Source of the DNA: Ailanthus altissimus
Lineage: Eukaryota; Streptophyta; Magnoliopsida; Sapindales; Simaroubaceae
Assembly: GCA_946807835.1 (NCBI GenBank)
Contig: OX327683.1
Coordinates: 5,337,001-5,401,000, forward strand
DNA length: 64,000 bases
Reading direction: 5' to 3'
Shown: in pieces, positions 50,991 to 60,447 of the stretch
How positions within the stretch are numbered: the first letter of the stretch is position 1
Layout of the letters: the number at the start of each line of letters is the position of its first letter
Position numbers and translations under genes: made by a program
Notes under the pieces: model-generated
What the model saw: the letters and a program-made list of their open reading frames with translations, nothing else
What the model was told of the DNA's origin: nothing
The model's database searches: none

Positions 50991-52927
50991 TTGTCTTATT
51001 TGATTGTCTTTTTAAAAATATTTGATTGTAATTAAAATATACTTTTTTAAAATTAAAAAACTTATTTTACGTATATATAAATTTTCGATAATATAATTTT
51101 TTTAAAGTTTTTTTTTATATTTTTATAACATTGCACATACCCTAATAATATTATCTTAAACATCATGATGTATCATTAATAAAAATAAATTATATTTAAT
51201 TAATATATTTTTAATATTTTATCAAAAATCATTATATCTCAATATCTCTGTAATTATTATGTATTTACAAGACTCTCTATTGAATTTTTTTTTTTTGTCA
51301 TTAATAAGTACCATTTCATGTTATTTTCAATATTTGGATCAAACACAATAACTTATTTGATTCGTTTATAGTTATATATTAATTTTATTTAAATTCTTAT
51401 ATTTTAAGAGATTGGATTATGAAATACATAGTAAATTTAACTATATTTTAATTTGTCTAAAACTTAAATAAATAAATATATTAGAAATTTATTCGGTGTC
51501 TTTTTTAATAATTTAATAATAGATAAGTATTTTTATAAATATGTAACCAAAATGAATAATTTTATCTTAAAAATTATACTTTTAATTATTCTACTTTTAA
51601 AAGCCCTATTTAAAAATTCCAATCAAATGAAGGTTTAATGGTGCAGTATTTGGTGATGGTTAGAATGTGGTGGTATTAGGGCATGTTGAGAGAATGAATT
51701 TGAACAAATCTAAAACAATAACCTAAATGACTCAAATTGCAAACTGGTGGTTTATTTGAACAAAGAAAAAAACATGGATGTATCAAATAATAGCCAATCT
51801 TTTTCTAAGTCTTAACTGTTCCACAATAAGGAGTTTATTGAGACCCCTTTATATTATCTTATAGCTCAATCCAGATTCTACTTTCATAGAAAGAGAAGTC
51901 GACTTTATAGAAGAGAGACCTTTACTCGCGCGCGTGTATGTATATATATGAAGACACTATCAAAATTTTAAAAAATTTATAATATATTTTAAATTATGTA
52001 ACAAATATAAATTAATTATATAATATTATTATATAAATTACATAATTTATTAAATTAATTATATATATATGTGATGAGTTACGTAATTTATTAAATTACT
52101 TTTATTTTTCTCATACACATATATAACCATAATTATTACAACTTTTGAACATTCTTTTAAATAATTATACTGCTTATTCTCTAAATTTAAAGAGCAAAAT
52201 TATCAAAACAATCTTAAATATGATATTTTTTAAAAACGCTCTCACAAAATAGTATAGACCACCAATCACATTCTATCACGTGTCACTTTGAAGGTATGTG
52301 TTTTTACCATTTGCATACACAAAAATATTGAACACTAGAAACCTTACAAAATAGTTTTTTCTTATTCTTCTCTAATTTTCTTTAAAGCTAAATCACGAGG
52401 ATATATTTTGTCATTGAGTTCTCCAACTAACTCGAGCATTGGAGGACTGTAACCAGCTATCTTACTAGCACATGTTATTAATTAGCTTCGTTTTTCATAT
52501 TGTGTAGATTCATACTTTAATATCAACTCTATTTTTATCTAAAAACTTACCAATTAATTATTTATTCTTTAAATTTTAGAAAATTAGTTCAAACTGTCTT
52601 TTGACAATAATTTTTCATCTAACATCGACTTCTCGGTCCAAATAAATGTTCAAATATTTGAAAGATATATGACTATTTTTAATCCCAAATAGTAAGATTA
52701 TAAGATAAAGTAAAATTATACTTTATAAATTAATATCTTAATTTTTTTTATCTCAAATAATGTATGGATAATTATTGAAGGTACACATTAATAATTTATA
52801 AATAATAAATTACTAAAAAAATACTAAATTGAGACATTTAACATTATTACAAGAAAATATACCATTGAATTTGAAAACATGCCGCTTCTGAGAAAAACGG
52901 TGGGCTGGCTCTCACTTACGCATTAGA
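50991..52927. other. AT-rich spacer
   Basis: Very AT-rich, homopolymer-rich sequence with no ORF or repeat structure that can be named. A short CG run (cgcgcgcg-like) is at about 51927-51934. It ends at the left terminus of the Mutator-like element. Confidence 0.4.
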
Positions 52928-53345
52928 GAAAATTTCACAAATAACCCTTTTATTTTTTTATTATAATTTTTTAATCAAATTAAAATCAAATATATTTTAT
53001 TAACCAAATATTTATATTTTGGACACATTTGCTCATATATCATATTAACGTTACTCTCACCCGAAAATCACCGAAATCACCGAAAATTATCAAAAATTGT
53101 TAAATCGAAAATTTTGAAGTTATCATTGCATAGATTGGAGCTTATACAATATATTTCTCACTTCAAACAAAGGAAATGGCCGAATTTTGGTGAGTTTTGT
53201 TTAACTTTTGAAAAATTTAAATTTCTTTATAAAATTGTTAGAATTTGTATTTGAAGTTAGAAATAGATGAAATTATTGAATTCTATGTGAAAAATGGGTT
53301 TGAATGGTGTAAGAAACGTTAAAAATTGGCAAAAAAATGAGATTT
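52928..53345. repeat. Left terminal inverted repeat of the MULE
   Basis: Pairs in inverted orientation with 59865-60290. Matching blocks read inward on both arms include TTCACA(A/G)ATAA, ATATTTTATTAA(C/T)CAAATA, GACACATTT, TTTGAAGTTA and GAATGGT(G/A)TAA. Identity by eye is moderate with several indels. Confidence 0.8.
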
Positions 53346-53545
53346 TTGGGTCGATATTCGCGATGCAGACGGCGGCTGGAGCGGCGCCGACCGCCGTTGC
53401 CAATCTCGGGCCCGAGATGCGCCTTAAGGGCGCATTGCGGGTGAGCAACGCGGACCCGAGATGGCCCCGCGATGCGCCTTAAGGGCGCATCGCGTGCAGC
53501 ATCGCGGACGTCCGCGATGCCGCACTGTTCGCCACGTGGCGCGAA
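53346..53545. repeat. Left subterminal GC/CpG-rich palindromic block
   Basis: An abrupt GC-rich island inside AT-rich DNA. It contains CTCGGGCCCGAGATGCGCC, two copies of GATGCGCCTTAAGGGCGCAT-type words (the first reads GATGCGCCTTAAGGGCGCAT with a T for C change at its end), and at 53468-53494 a perfect stem CGCGATGCGCC / GGCGCATCGCG with a TTAAG loop. The same motifs occur in the right block. Confidence 0.85.
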
Positions 53546-54026
53546 ATTTTTTTTTGAATTTGATTTTTTTAAATTAATTAAATTTAAATTCATTAAATAT
53601 ATTAATAAAATTACATTAATAGAATTTAGATAAATGTAATTTTATTTAAATTAAATAAAAGAAAATTTTCATAAATAGAATTTAGAAGGAATTGATCTAA
53701 TAGATAGGAAAATTTGCTTAAATGACTCATTAATTTTGGTTTGTAACATTTTTTATTATTATTGTGAGTACCTTATGTAATTATAATTATATATGATTAT
53801 TTTGATTTTAATATATAATTAATGTTGATTAATATTAATATGTTAGTAATTAATTATTAAGTTTGGTTTAATTTTATTATAATATGTTGATTAATATGTT
53901 AGTAATTAATTATTATAATGTATTATAATTTTTATGTATGTTAAATTAATTGTTTCTGTAAATAATATTTCTCTAATTATTATTTTTCTTAATATTAATG
54001 TATTTTGTTTATTTTTTTTATTGTTA

Positions 54027-57000
54027 CAGGAAAGAGAACGTATCGAAAAAATATAGAATTCCAGAGCATATATTTTTTCATGTATCAGTGACGGCTTATG
54101 CTAAGATGCGGGGTCTAAATTGCATTAAAGATAAACTAACAATAAATCAGAAAATATTATTTAGGCAGACGTGTATGGGGCATTTCTTAGATATATCAGA
54201 GTTGACAATCTCTGGTATTTTGGTGCACGAGTTATTATTGCATGAGGTGCATACCTCTAATTTAAAAGATGAGATGTAGTTTTACATAGAGAGGAAACGC
54301 ATCCATTTTAGCCGGCATGAGTTTGTACTAATCACTGGACTACAAATGCGAGATTACCCTTCCGCCCAGCAGCTGCATAGGAAATTGGGCACTCGATTAT
54401 GGGATACATATTTTTCTGGGGTAAAGAAATTATCTTACATATTTCTTAATCAATGGTATGCACGTCTAAATTTGGATAAAATGGACGATGCAGATGCAGT
54501 AAAGTTGAGTTTATTTTATTTTGTACATCGTGTTTTGATTCTATGTGACGAGCATAGTAGAATTCAAAATTTTGTTCTATGTTTAGTGGATGACCTTGAT
54601 GAGTTTAATAAGTATCCATGGGGCAATATTGCATGGACCGTGCTTCATAACTCACTTAAGAATGCTGCATTCCAAAAACTTGAGAAAATAAAAAGAAAAA
54701 GGTTTACACAGAAGAAGTTTGAGAGTTACAACGTGTATGGCTTTTCGCACGCATTTCTGGTACGCCATAATTTTCTTGTACTTAACTTTTTGATCTTAAT
54801 TATATATTTTTTTGTATACGTCAAACTTATATTTTAAAAATAATTATATTAGGTATGGATTTTCGAGGCAATTCCAGTGTGCGGAGAGATTTTTGGTTAT
54901 CATAATGGTGATCGCTTCCCTCGTATTTTGAATTGGACGACTCGAGGGACTCCATTGTTCGATGAGGTTTAGGATACAATATTAGGAAAGGATTTGGTAT
55001 GTGTTGATATGAATGAAAAATATATATATTGGTTTATAACTTTTATTTTGTTTTAAGCGTAACTTAATATGGTTGGTTGATGTATAGGTTCTTTCGGTAC
55101 AACGTAAATTAGTACCAAAAGACCATGAGAAGAAAGAGGCAATTGTGCGCCTGGTTAGACGTGTAGGCATTCCAAGTAGAAGTTATGCTAGGGACTTACC
55201 AAATATGTCTGATTTCAGCGAGAGTAAGCGCCCCAGGACCTATGCCCATTTCAACGACCCTAACGATGATGTTATGGATGTGGAGGGGGGTGGATATGAA
55301 TGGACAAACTCACAAATATCAGCACCAGTGGCAGGAGCAACGATATATTACTTATTTACGTGATTAACTAAAGAAAAATTTTAATATATTTCTAATATTT
55401 CTAAATAAATCATTAACTGTGGTTATATTTTTTGTAGTCTGAACACAGTGCATTTGCAGACCATGGCGTAACACATTAGATTGAGCAGCTGCAGGAGGAG
55501 ATGATTAAGAGATTTGAGCGTACTGAAGCTGCACAAGCTGTACTTCTACAAAGAATGGACAATGATATAGATGAAATTTTAACAAGTGTTAATCAACTCC
55601 GGATCGATCTTACACAGCAGATGCAGCAAATGATGATGTGGTTTAGGCAGTCATACTCATTCCAACAAAACGAAAGCCATAATATGGTAAGCAAAATAAA
55701 TTTTAAACGCAATTATTTTCCGTTACCTTAATTGCAGTTTTATTTATTTTAATATATACATATATTTTAGTTTGGAGAGAACACACCGGCAGGCTGTCAA
55801 TATGATTTTCAGACCCCAGCTACTGGTCATGATAAATTGCCCCAGCCACTGATTGACAATCCTGCAAGTGTTGAGATCTTGCCTGCCCCGCATAAGGGAG
55901 TAAGTCAATTTGGGAGACCGTATAGGCCTGCATGGTATTTGCACACCCCATATACAAATCCATTTCCACAAAGGAAACACGAGAAGAAGAAATTTGAAAT
56001 TGAAGTACAACCTCAAGCAGACATGAATCCATTGCAGCAGATAGACTCGACTATCATGGTTGAGTTTCAGGCTTGGATGGACAAGGATGAGGGTGTAGTC
56101 AGCTTGGATGGACAAGGCATGGTATTTGCACACCCCATATACAAATCCATTTCCACAAAGGATACACGAGAAGAAGAAATTTGAAATTGAAGTACAACCT
56201 CAAGCAGACATGAATCCATTGCAGCAGATAGACTCGACTATTATGGCTGAGTTTCAGGCTTGGATGGACAAGGATGAGGGTGTAGTCAGCTTACCTAGGC
56301 TAGACACTAACCCGGCATGGTTTCGGGAATTGCTACACAGCTGGCTGGATGACTTTGTAAGTAAATTATTCAATAATTATCTCATTTTATTTTTTTCTAA
56401 ATTTACACACTCACTTGACGGTTATTGTTTCTAAATGCAGCATATTAATGAGTATTTGAAGGTGATTCGGCTTAGGCAATACGGTTGCACTAATGTATTG
56501 CCTCAATTGTCCACTTCTGTGGATTCGTACTTCTTTGTGAGTGATGAATTAAATTATTTATATTTTGTTATTTCAATTTTATTGATTATTCGATGGCCCT
56601 GCATTTGTAGGAGACTTTTAGACTCCTTTATGAGCAGTACAAAAATGACATGACTGGTATTGTATGGAGTGATGACGTGATGACATATGCTCAAGGCGCT
56701 AAAGAAGATTTATTCGGTGCACGTATGTGGATTGAGGTTGATAAGGTAAATGTTGTTATTTTTGTTTATAACTTGTAGTATTATTTTGTGTGAATGTTGT
56801 TATTTTTGTTTATAACTTGTAGTACTATTTCTAAGACTTATTTAAATTTTATGTAGGTTTATATTCCTGTCAACTACAATCAACAACATTGGGTAACGGC
56901 TGAGGTGGACATCTTACATCGGCAAAAATTGATCTACGATTCTAGCATCAAGGGATTTGCCGATGGCGTGATTGAAAATCATGTCCTGCCATTAGCTACG

Positions 57001-57238
57001 TTGTTACCCCGTTACCTAGATGCTTGTAAATTATATGAGTAACGACAAATTACACCTGACTTAACCCTTTTTCATGTAATTAGATTAAAGGATGGAGTGC
57101 CACAGCAGACACTGAATAATGGAGATTGTGGGGTTTATGTTTGTATGTTTATAGAGTTTTTGATGTGTTGTCATCCCCTAGATTTTAGTCCTGAGCATGG
57201 GTCATTTTTTAGGACCAAAATGGCGACTGACTTATGAA
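54027..57238 (+). pseudogene. DUF1985 + Ulp1-type (C48) SUMO-protease-like gene, broken
   Basis: Exon-like blocks separated by AT-rich introns. N-terminal DUF1985: after an acceptor at 54026, through HFSRHEFVLITGLQM near 54310 and VWIFEAIPVCGEIFG at 54853. C-terminal Ulp1 fold from 56857: VYIPVNYNQQHWVTAEVD (catalytic His in QHW), LIYDSSIKG (Asp), NNGDCGVYVC (nucleophile Cys). Ulp1 proteases cleave SUMO or SUMO-like conjugates. In-frame stops at 54277 (TAG), 54970 (TAG) and 57040 (TAA), plus a 187-bp tandem duplication at 55931-56292, prevent a full product. The Gln expected before the Cys sits one residue further away than usual. It faces the transposase gene tail to tail. Confidence 0.8.
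55931..56292 (+). repeat. 187-bp tandem duplication in the Ulp1 pseudogene
   Basis: Copy 1 starts at 55931 and copy 2 at 56118, both with CATGGTATTTGCACACCCC. The copies differ at only three visible positions (aaacac/atacac, atcatgg/attatgg, ggttgag/ggctgag). 187 is not a multiple of three, so the reading frame shifts by one after the first copy. The high identity makes it younger than the terminal repeats. Confidence 0.95.
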
Positions 57239-57330
57239 AATGTGCAAAAAAATAGTGAAAGAAAATTAACTTTTGTATGTTTATAAAGTTTTTTTTATGT
57301 ATTTTATACATTTTATTGTAAATTGTAAAA
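57239..57330. other. Junction between the convergent MULE genes
   Basis: The Ulp1-like reading ends with TGA at 57236-57238 and the transposase reading enters from the other side. The short AT-rich gap would hold both 3' ends. No terminator-like motif beyond AT-rich polyadenylation-type words. Confidence 0.4.
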
Positions 57331-59566
57331 TGATGTTGATTGATTTGGGTAGGGACGGGAGGTCCCCTTTACAGCTAAGAGATGTGAGAAATATATGCCG
57401 CATATTAAACTTTTGACAACTACATGACTTCCCCAGGATGTCCACTATTCTATTTCTTTTTTCGTCCTTAACAACAAAACGAGATCGATCTATTGCATGC
57501 ACTGTCATGCGAGCGGAATCATCATTGTGCTTCCAAATCTTGTCATGGGCCCAAGTGGTCAAGAAGTTTGACATATTTTCTACAGCCTCACGTCTCTCAA
57601 CAAACCATTTTTGCATTAACTCTCGGATCCACTTAATTAAGGCAGTCACCGTCATGGCACGTGCATCCTTCGCAACAGCGTTAATGCTTTCTGCAATGTT
57701 GGTGGTCATGATGTCATATCTTCTGAATGCTCCCATTGATCGAGCCCATTTTGAAAAACCAACCTCCTCCTCCAAGTATCTCGTTGCCTCCGGTTTCATT
57801 TCTCGCATCTTATATATTTCCCTTTGAAAGTCAGCTATGCGATACGCCTTGGCAGCAACAAAATAGGAGGCCATGTATCCCCCTCCTTTTTTTATATGCG
57901 ATGGTATCTTATATCGTGCTATCAAATTACACTTTAAGTGATGGATGCATACATCATGATATACATTAGGAAATACCTCTTTAATGGCCTTATCGATACT
58001 AGCATGTCGATCAGATATAAATACAAGGTTCTCAATATCGCTAATAACTCCTCGGAGTTTTTCTATAAACCACTTCCATGAAGCATCATTTTCAGAGTCA
58101 GTAATACCCCATGCAAATGAAAAAATCTGGTTGTTTCCATCTTGCAAACAGCCACAAACATTGTTCCCAAGTATGCATTTTTTAAAAATGTACCATCAAC
58201 TGCAATAACCGGTCGGATGGAAGACTGGAACCCTCTAATACATGGTCCAAGAGCCATGAAGAGAATATTTGAAGTGCTTGCAATCGTCAATCTCCAAATG
58301 CGTGACTGTACCAGGGTTCTGTTGTTCCAATAATGACAGTACGCAGGAAGTAATTTATATGAACCCTCTAGAGTACCACGTATCAACACCAATGCATGCT
58401 CCTTAAACCGCCAAGCAGTAGGGTAAGTTAAGTCCACACCAAACTCCTCACGTATGTCTACTTGGATTTCCTTCGGTCTATAAAGTCGACTCGCAGATGT
58501 AAACTTATTTTTTTATAAATTTGCCAATAATCCGAGACTTTGCTTGTCGATGACCATCGCACAATCGATCTAATTGGCACACGTGACTTGAATCAATTCT
58601 GCGCACAATAAAATGTTTCCTTGCATCTGTCGACACTGCACGTAATCGCCATCAACATCTATCATCATCACATTTGATCTCAAAACGATCTTTTGTCGAC
58701 CTTGACACTTTAAAGCTCCAATTACCTTTAAGTGTTACCATACTAATAGCCTGGTGAAGTTCGTCTTTGCTATCAAACAACTTTCCTATAAGCACATCGT
58801 CAATTCCACTACTCGATATCTTATCTAAAATGCCCAAGTCTGATGGTGGTATTGGAGGCATAAACACAAAGGGGTTTTCCGCTTCACAAAAATCTATTCT
58901 TCTAACTTCAACATTTAGGGAGCTTGTCGAAACATAACAACATCCGCCTTCTGCTAAATCATCCCCTTCTAAATTATCAACATTTCTAACATCATCATAG
59001 TCCCTTTCCATATCCCCAACATTTCTAATGTCATCACAAGCGTAATGTGTATAGGCTGGGTCTTCATTATGTTTCTCCTCGTTCGTTGTGTTTGCAAAAA
59101 TCACTGCTGGAACTGATAGAGATGTATGGCTCACTTGGTTGCTACCGCTAGCTGACATAAAATGAGCATGAATTGATGGTGGATTTTGATTGAGGGGCTG
59201 TACATTATCTTCATAAACAGGAGCTCTAAGATCCACTGTTACACATAAAGGACAGTACGATTTTCTATTGGCGCTTAAAAAAAATTGAACATCACTGTCA
59301 TTTCTAATCTCAATAAGCTTTAGGTTATACCTCGTTGCATCAATTTTGATTTTCAAAGTCACCTTACAGTTCACATTGTCGACTCTCAAAGTATAACATA
59401 CTGCATTTAAAAGATCTTCAAAATTAATATCTTTCGGAACCGAAATTCCAAAATTACTATAATCAACATAAATTTCTTCCCCGTCACTAGAACTCTCTCA
59501 CTTTCCTCCAAAATAAATAACTATTGCATCACACTCTATATGACCTGAAAAAACAAAAAAGAAAAT
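57331..59566 (-). pseudogene. MuDR-type transposase (MURA), broken
   Basis: Minus strand. 59550-59400: N-terminal VIYFGG..EEIYVDYSNFG region. 58790-58660: plant MuDR DNA-binding domain (GKLFDSKDELHQAISM). 58435-58150: LTYPTAWR..., RPVIAVDGTFLKNAYLG (first catalytic Asp). 58130-57440: FSFAWGITDSEND, LVFISDRHASIDKA (second Asp), CIHHLKCN, MTTNIAESINAV (Glu), then the SWIM-type CSCQKFNMRH start. The gene is dead: TGA at 59498 and 58652, frameshifts near 58505 (in a T-run) and near 58140, and the zinc finger's C-terminal half is lost. Such enzymes cut at terminal inverted repeats and integrate with 9-bp duplications. Confidence 0.9.
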
Positions 59567-59617
59567 TAGGAAAAGTTCACAAATGAGAAAATTAGTAAAA
59601 TTATTTAAAAAAAAAAA

Positions 59618-59880
59618 AAATTGTGCATCGCGGGGGCACATCTCGGTCGGGCCCGAGATGTGCCCCCACGATGCGCACATTGTGAGCGCCGCAGGGTGGT
59701 CTCGGGCCCGAGATGTACCCCCGCGATGCGCATGTTGTGCGCGCCTCGGGGTCGTTTCGAAACCGAGATGCGCACAATGTGCGCGCCGCTGGGCCATCTC
59801 GAGCCCGCGGCGTGCACAATATGCGCATCTCGGGGTACATCTCTAGCCCGAGATATGCCCCGCGATGTCTGGTTTTCGCC
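59618..59880. repeat. Right subterminal GC/CpG-rich palindromic array
   Basis: Tandem, imperfect units. GGGCCCGAGATG recurs at 59649-59660 and 59704-59715, and a variant (..AACCGAGATG) ends at 59770, giving a 55-bp period. Two further variants follow at about 43-bp spacing (59800-59856). Within units, CATCTCGGG..CCCGAGATG and GCGCAC..GTGCGC are palindromic. Many overlapping short ORFs here on both strands are artefacts of the repeat. Confidence 0.9.
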
Positions 59881-60290
59881 AAACACACTCTAAAACTTAT
59901 TTTTGGCCGGATTTCAACACCTTTTATACCATTCTAACTCATTTAGTTCGTTAATAACAACTACTTTTAACTTCAAATGTAAATTTTATCTAACCAATTT
60001 CTAATAAATTTAAATTTTTTAACAAAGTTTAAAAAATTTACCGGAGCTATTTTTTTGATTTGATTCAAAGCGATCCTCAGCAACACTTTAATTTTTACAA
60101 TAACAATTTCAAAAATATTTGGTCAATAAATTTTGTTCAATGAAGTTTCGTAAAAAAAAATGAAAGAAATTATAAATTTAATATAAAAATAAATGTGTCT
60201 AAAAATAAATTATTTGATTAATAAAATATAATTATTTTATATTTAATTAAAAAAAATAAAATAATTAAAAAATTATCTGTGAACTTTTTC
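59881..60290. repeat. Right terminal inverted repeat of the MULE
   Basis: Inverted partner of 52928-53345; the innermost shared block is GGCCGGATTTCAACACC / GAATGGT(G/A)TAA and the outermost is the end GTGAACTTTTTC. After 60290 unique sequence leads to the cystatin gene, so the element ends only about 160 bp from that start codon. Confidence 0.8.
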
Positions 60291-60447
60291 GTAGGATTAA
60301 GTAAAGATATGTCGATCAACAGAATAAAGACCGTAGATTTGACACGTATATGTAACGTGTCAACATCTAAAACACTCTGTTCCAAAAAGAAGCAAAAGAA
60401 ATAAGGAGAAGCGGACACATAGGGGAGAAAATGTCTTATAAAAAGCC
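60291..60447 (+). promoter_or_regulatory. Short upstream region of the cystatin gene
   Basis: Only 157 bp separate the MULE terminus from the cystatin ATG, so promoter function must reside here or in the element. TATAAAA at 60437-60443 lies just 5 bases before the ATG, too close to be the TATA box for this start. An upstream ATG at 60431 opens a 12-codon reading frame that ends at 60469, overlapping the main start out of frame. Confidence 0.4.

Larger units (their letters stand above)
52928..60290. mobile_element. Mutator-like element carrying Ulp1-type protease (KI/Kaonashi-like MULE)
   Basis: About 7.36 kb bounded by long, diverged terminal inverted repeats: left end GAAAATTTCACAAATAACCC, right end read inward GAAAAAGTTCACAGATAA. 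The arms stay alignable for about 400 bp each. Inside are, from left, a GC-rich palindromic array, a plus-strand DUF1985 + Ulp1 C48 protease gene, a convergent minus-strand MuDR transposase gene, and a second GC-rich array. This layout matches the plant MULEs known as Kaonashi (KI), which carry Ulp1-like genes. Stops, frameshifts and a tandem duplication have inactivated both genes. No convincing 9-bp target duplication remains (cgcattaga vs gtaggatta). Confidence 0.85.

Noticed and set aside
53257..53593. Open frames over the left GC block
   Set aside because: Same explanation: low stop-codon density in GC-rich palindromic DNA inside a transposon.
57438..58333. Plus-strand frames of 60-129 codons within the transposase region
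   Set aside because: They are antisense to the recognisable MuDR transposase, which carries the conserved motifs.
59498..59937. Overlapping open frames of 60-99 codons on both strands across the GC-rich right array
   Set aside because: They run through tandem palindromic repeats, so stops are rare on every strand; their R/A/H-rich, repetitive translations differ by frame and match no family. Repeat artefacts.
52917..60299. A 9-bp target-site duplication for the Mutator-like element
   Set aside because: The best candidate (tacgcatta / gtaggatta) matches only at 5 of 9 positions; not reported as a feature.
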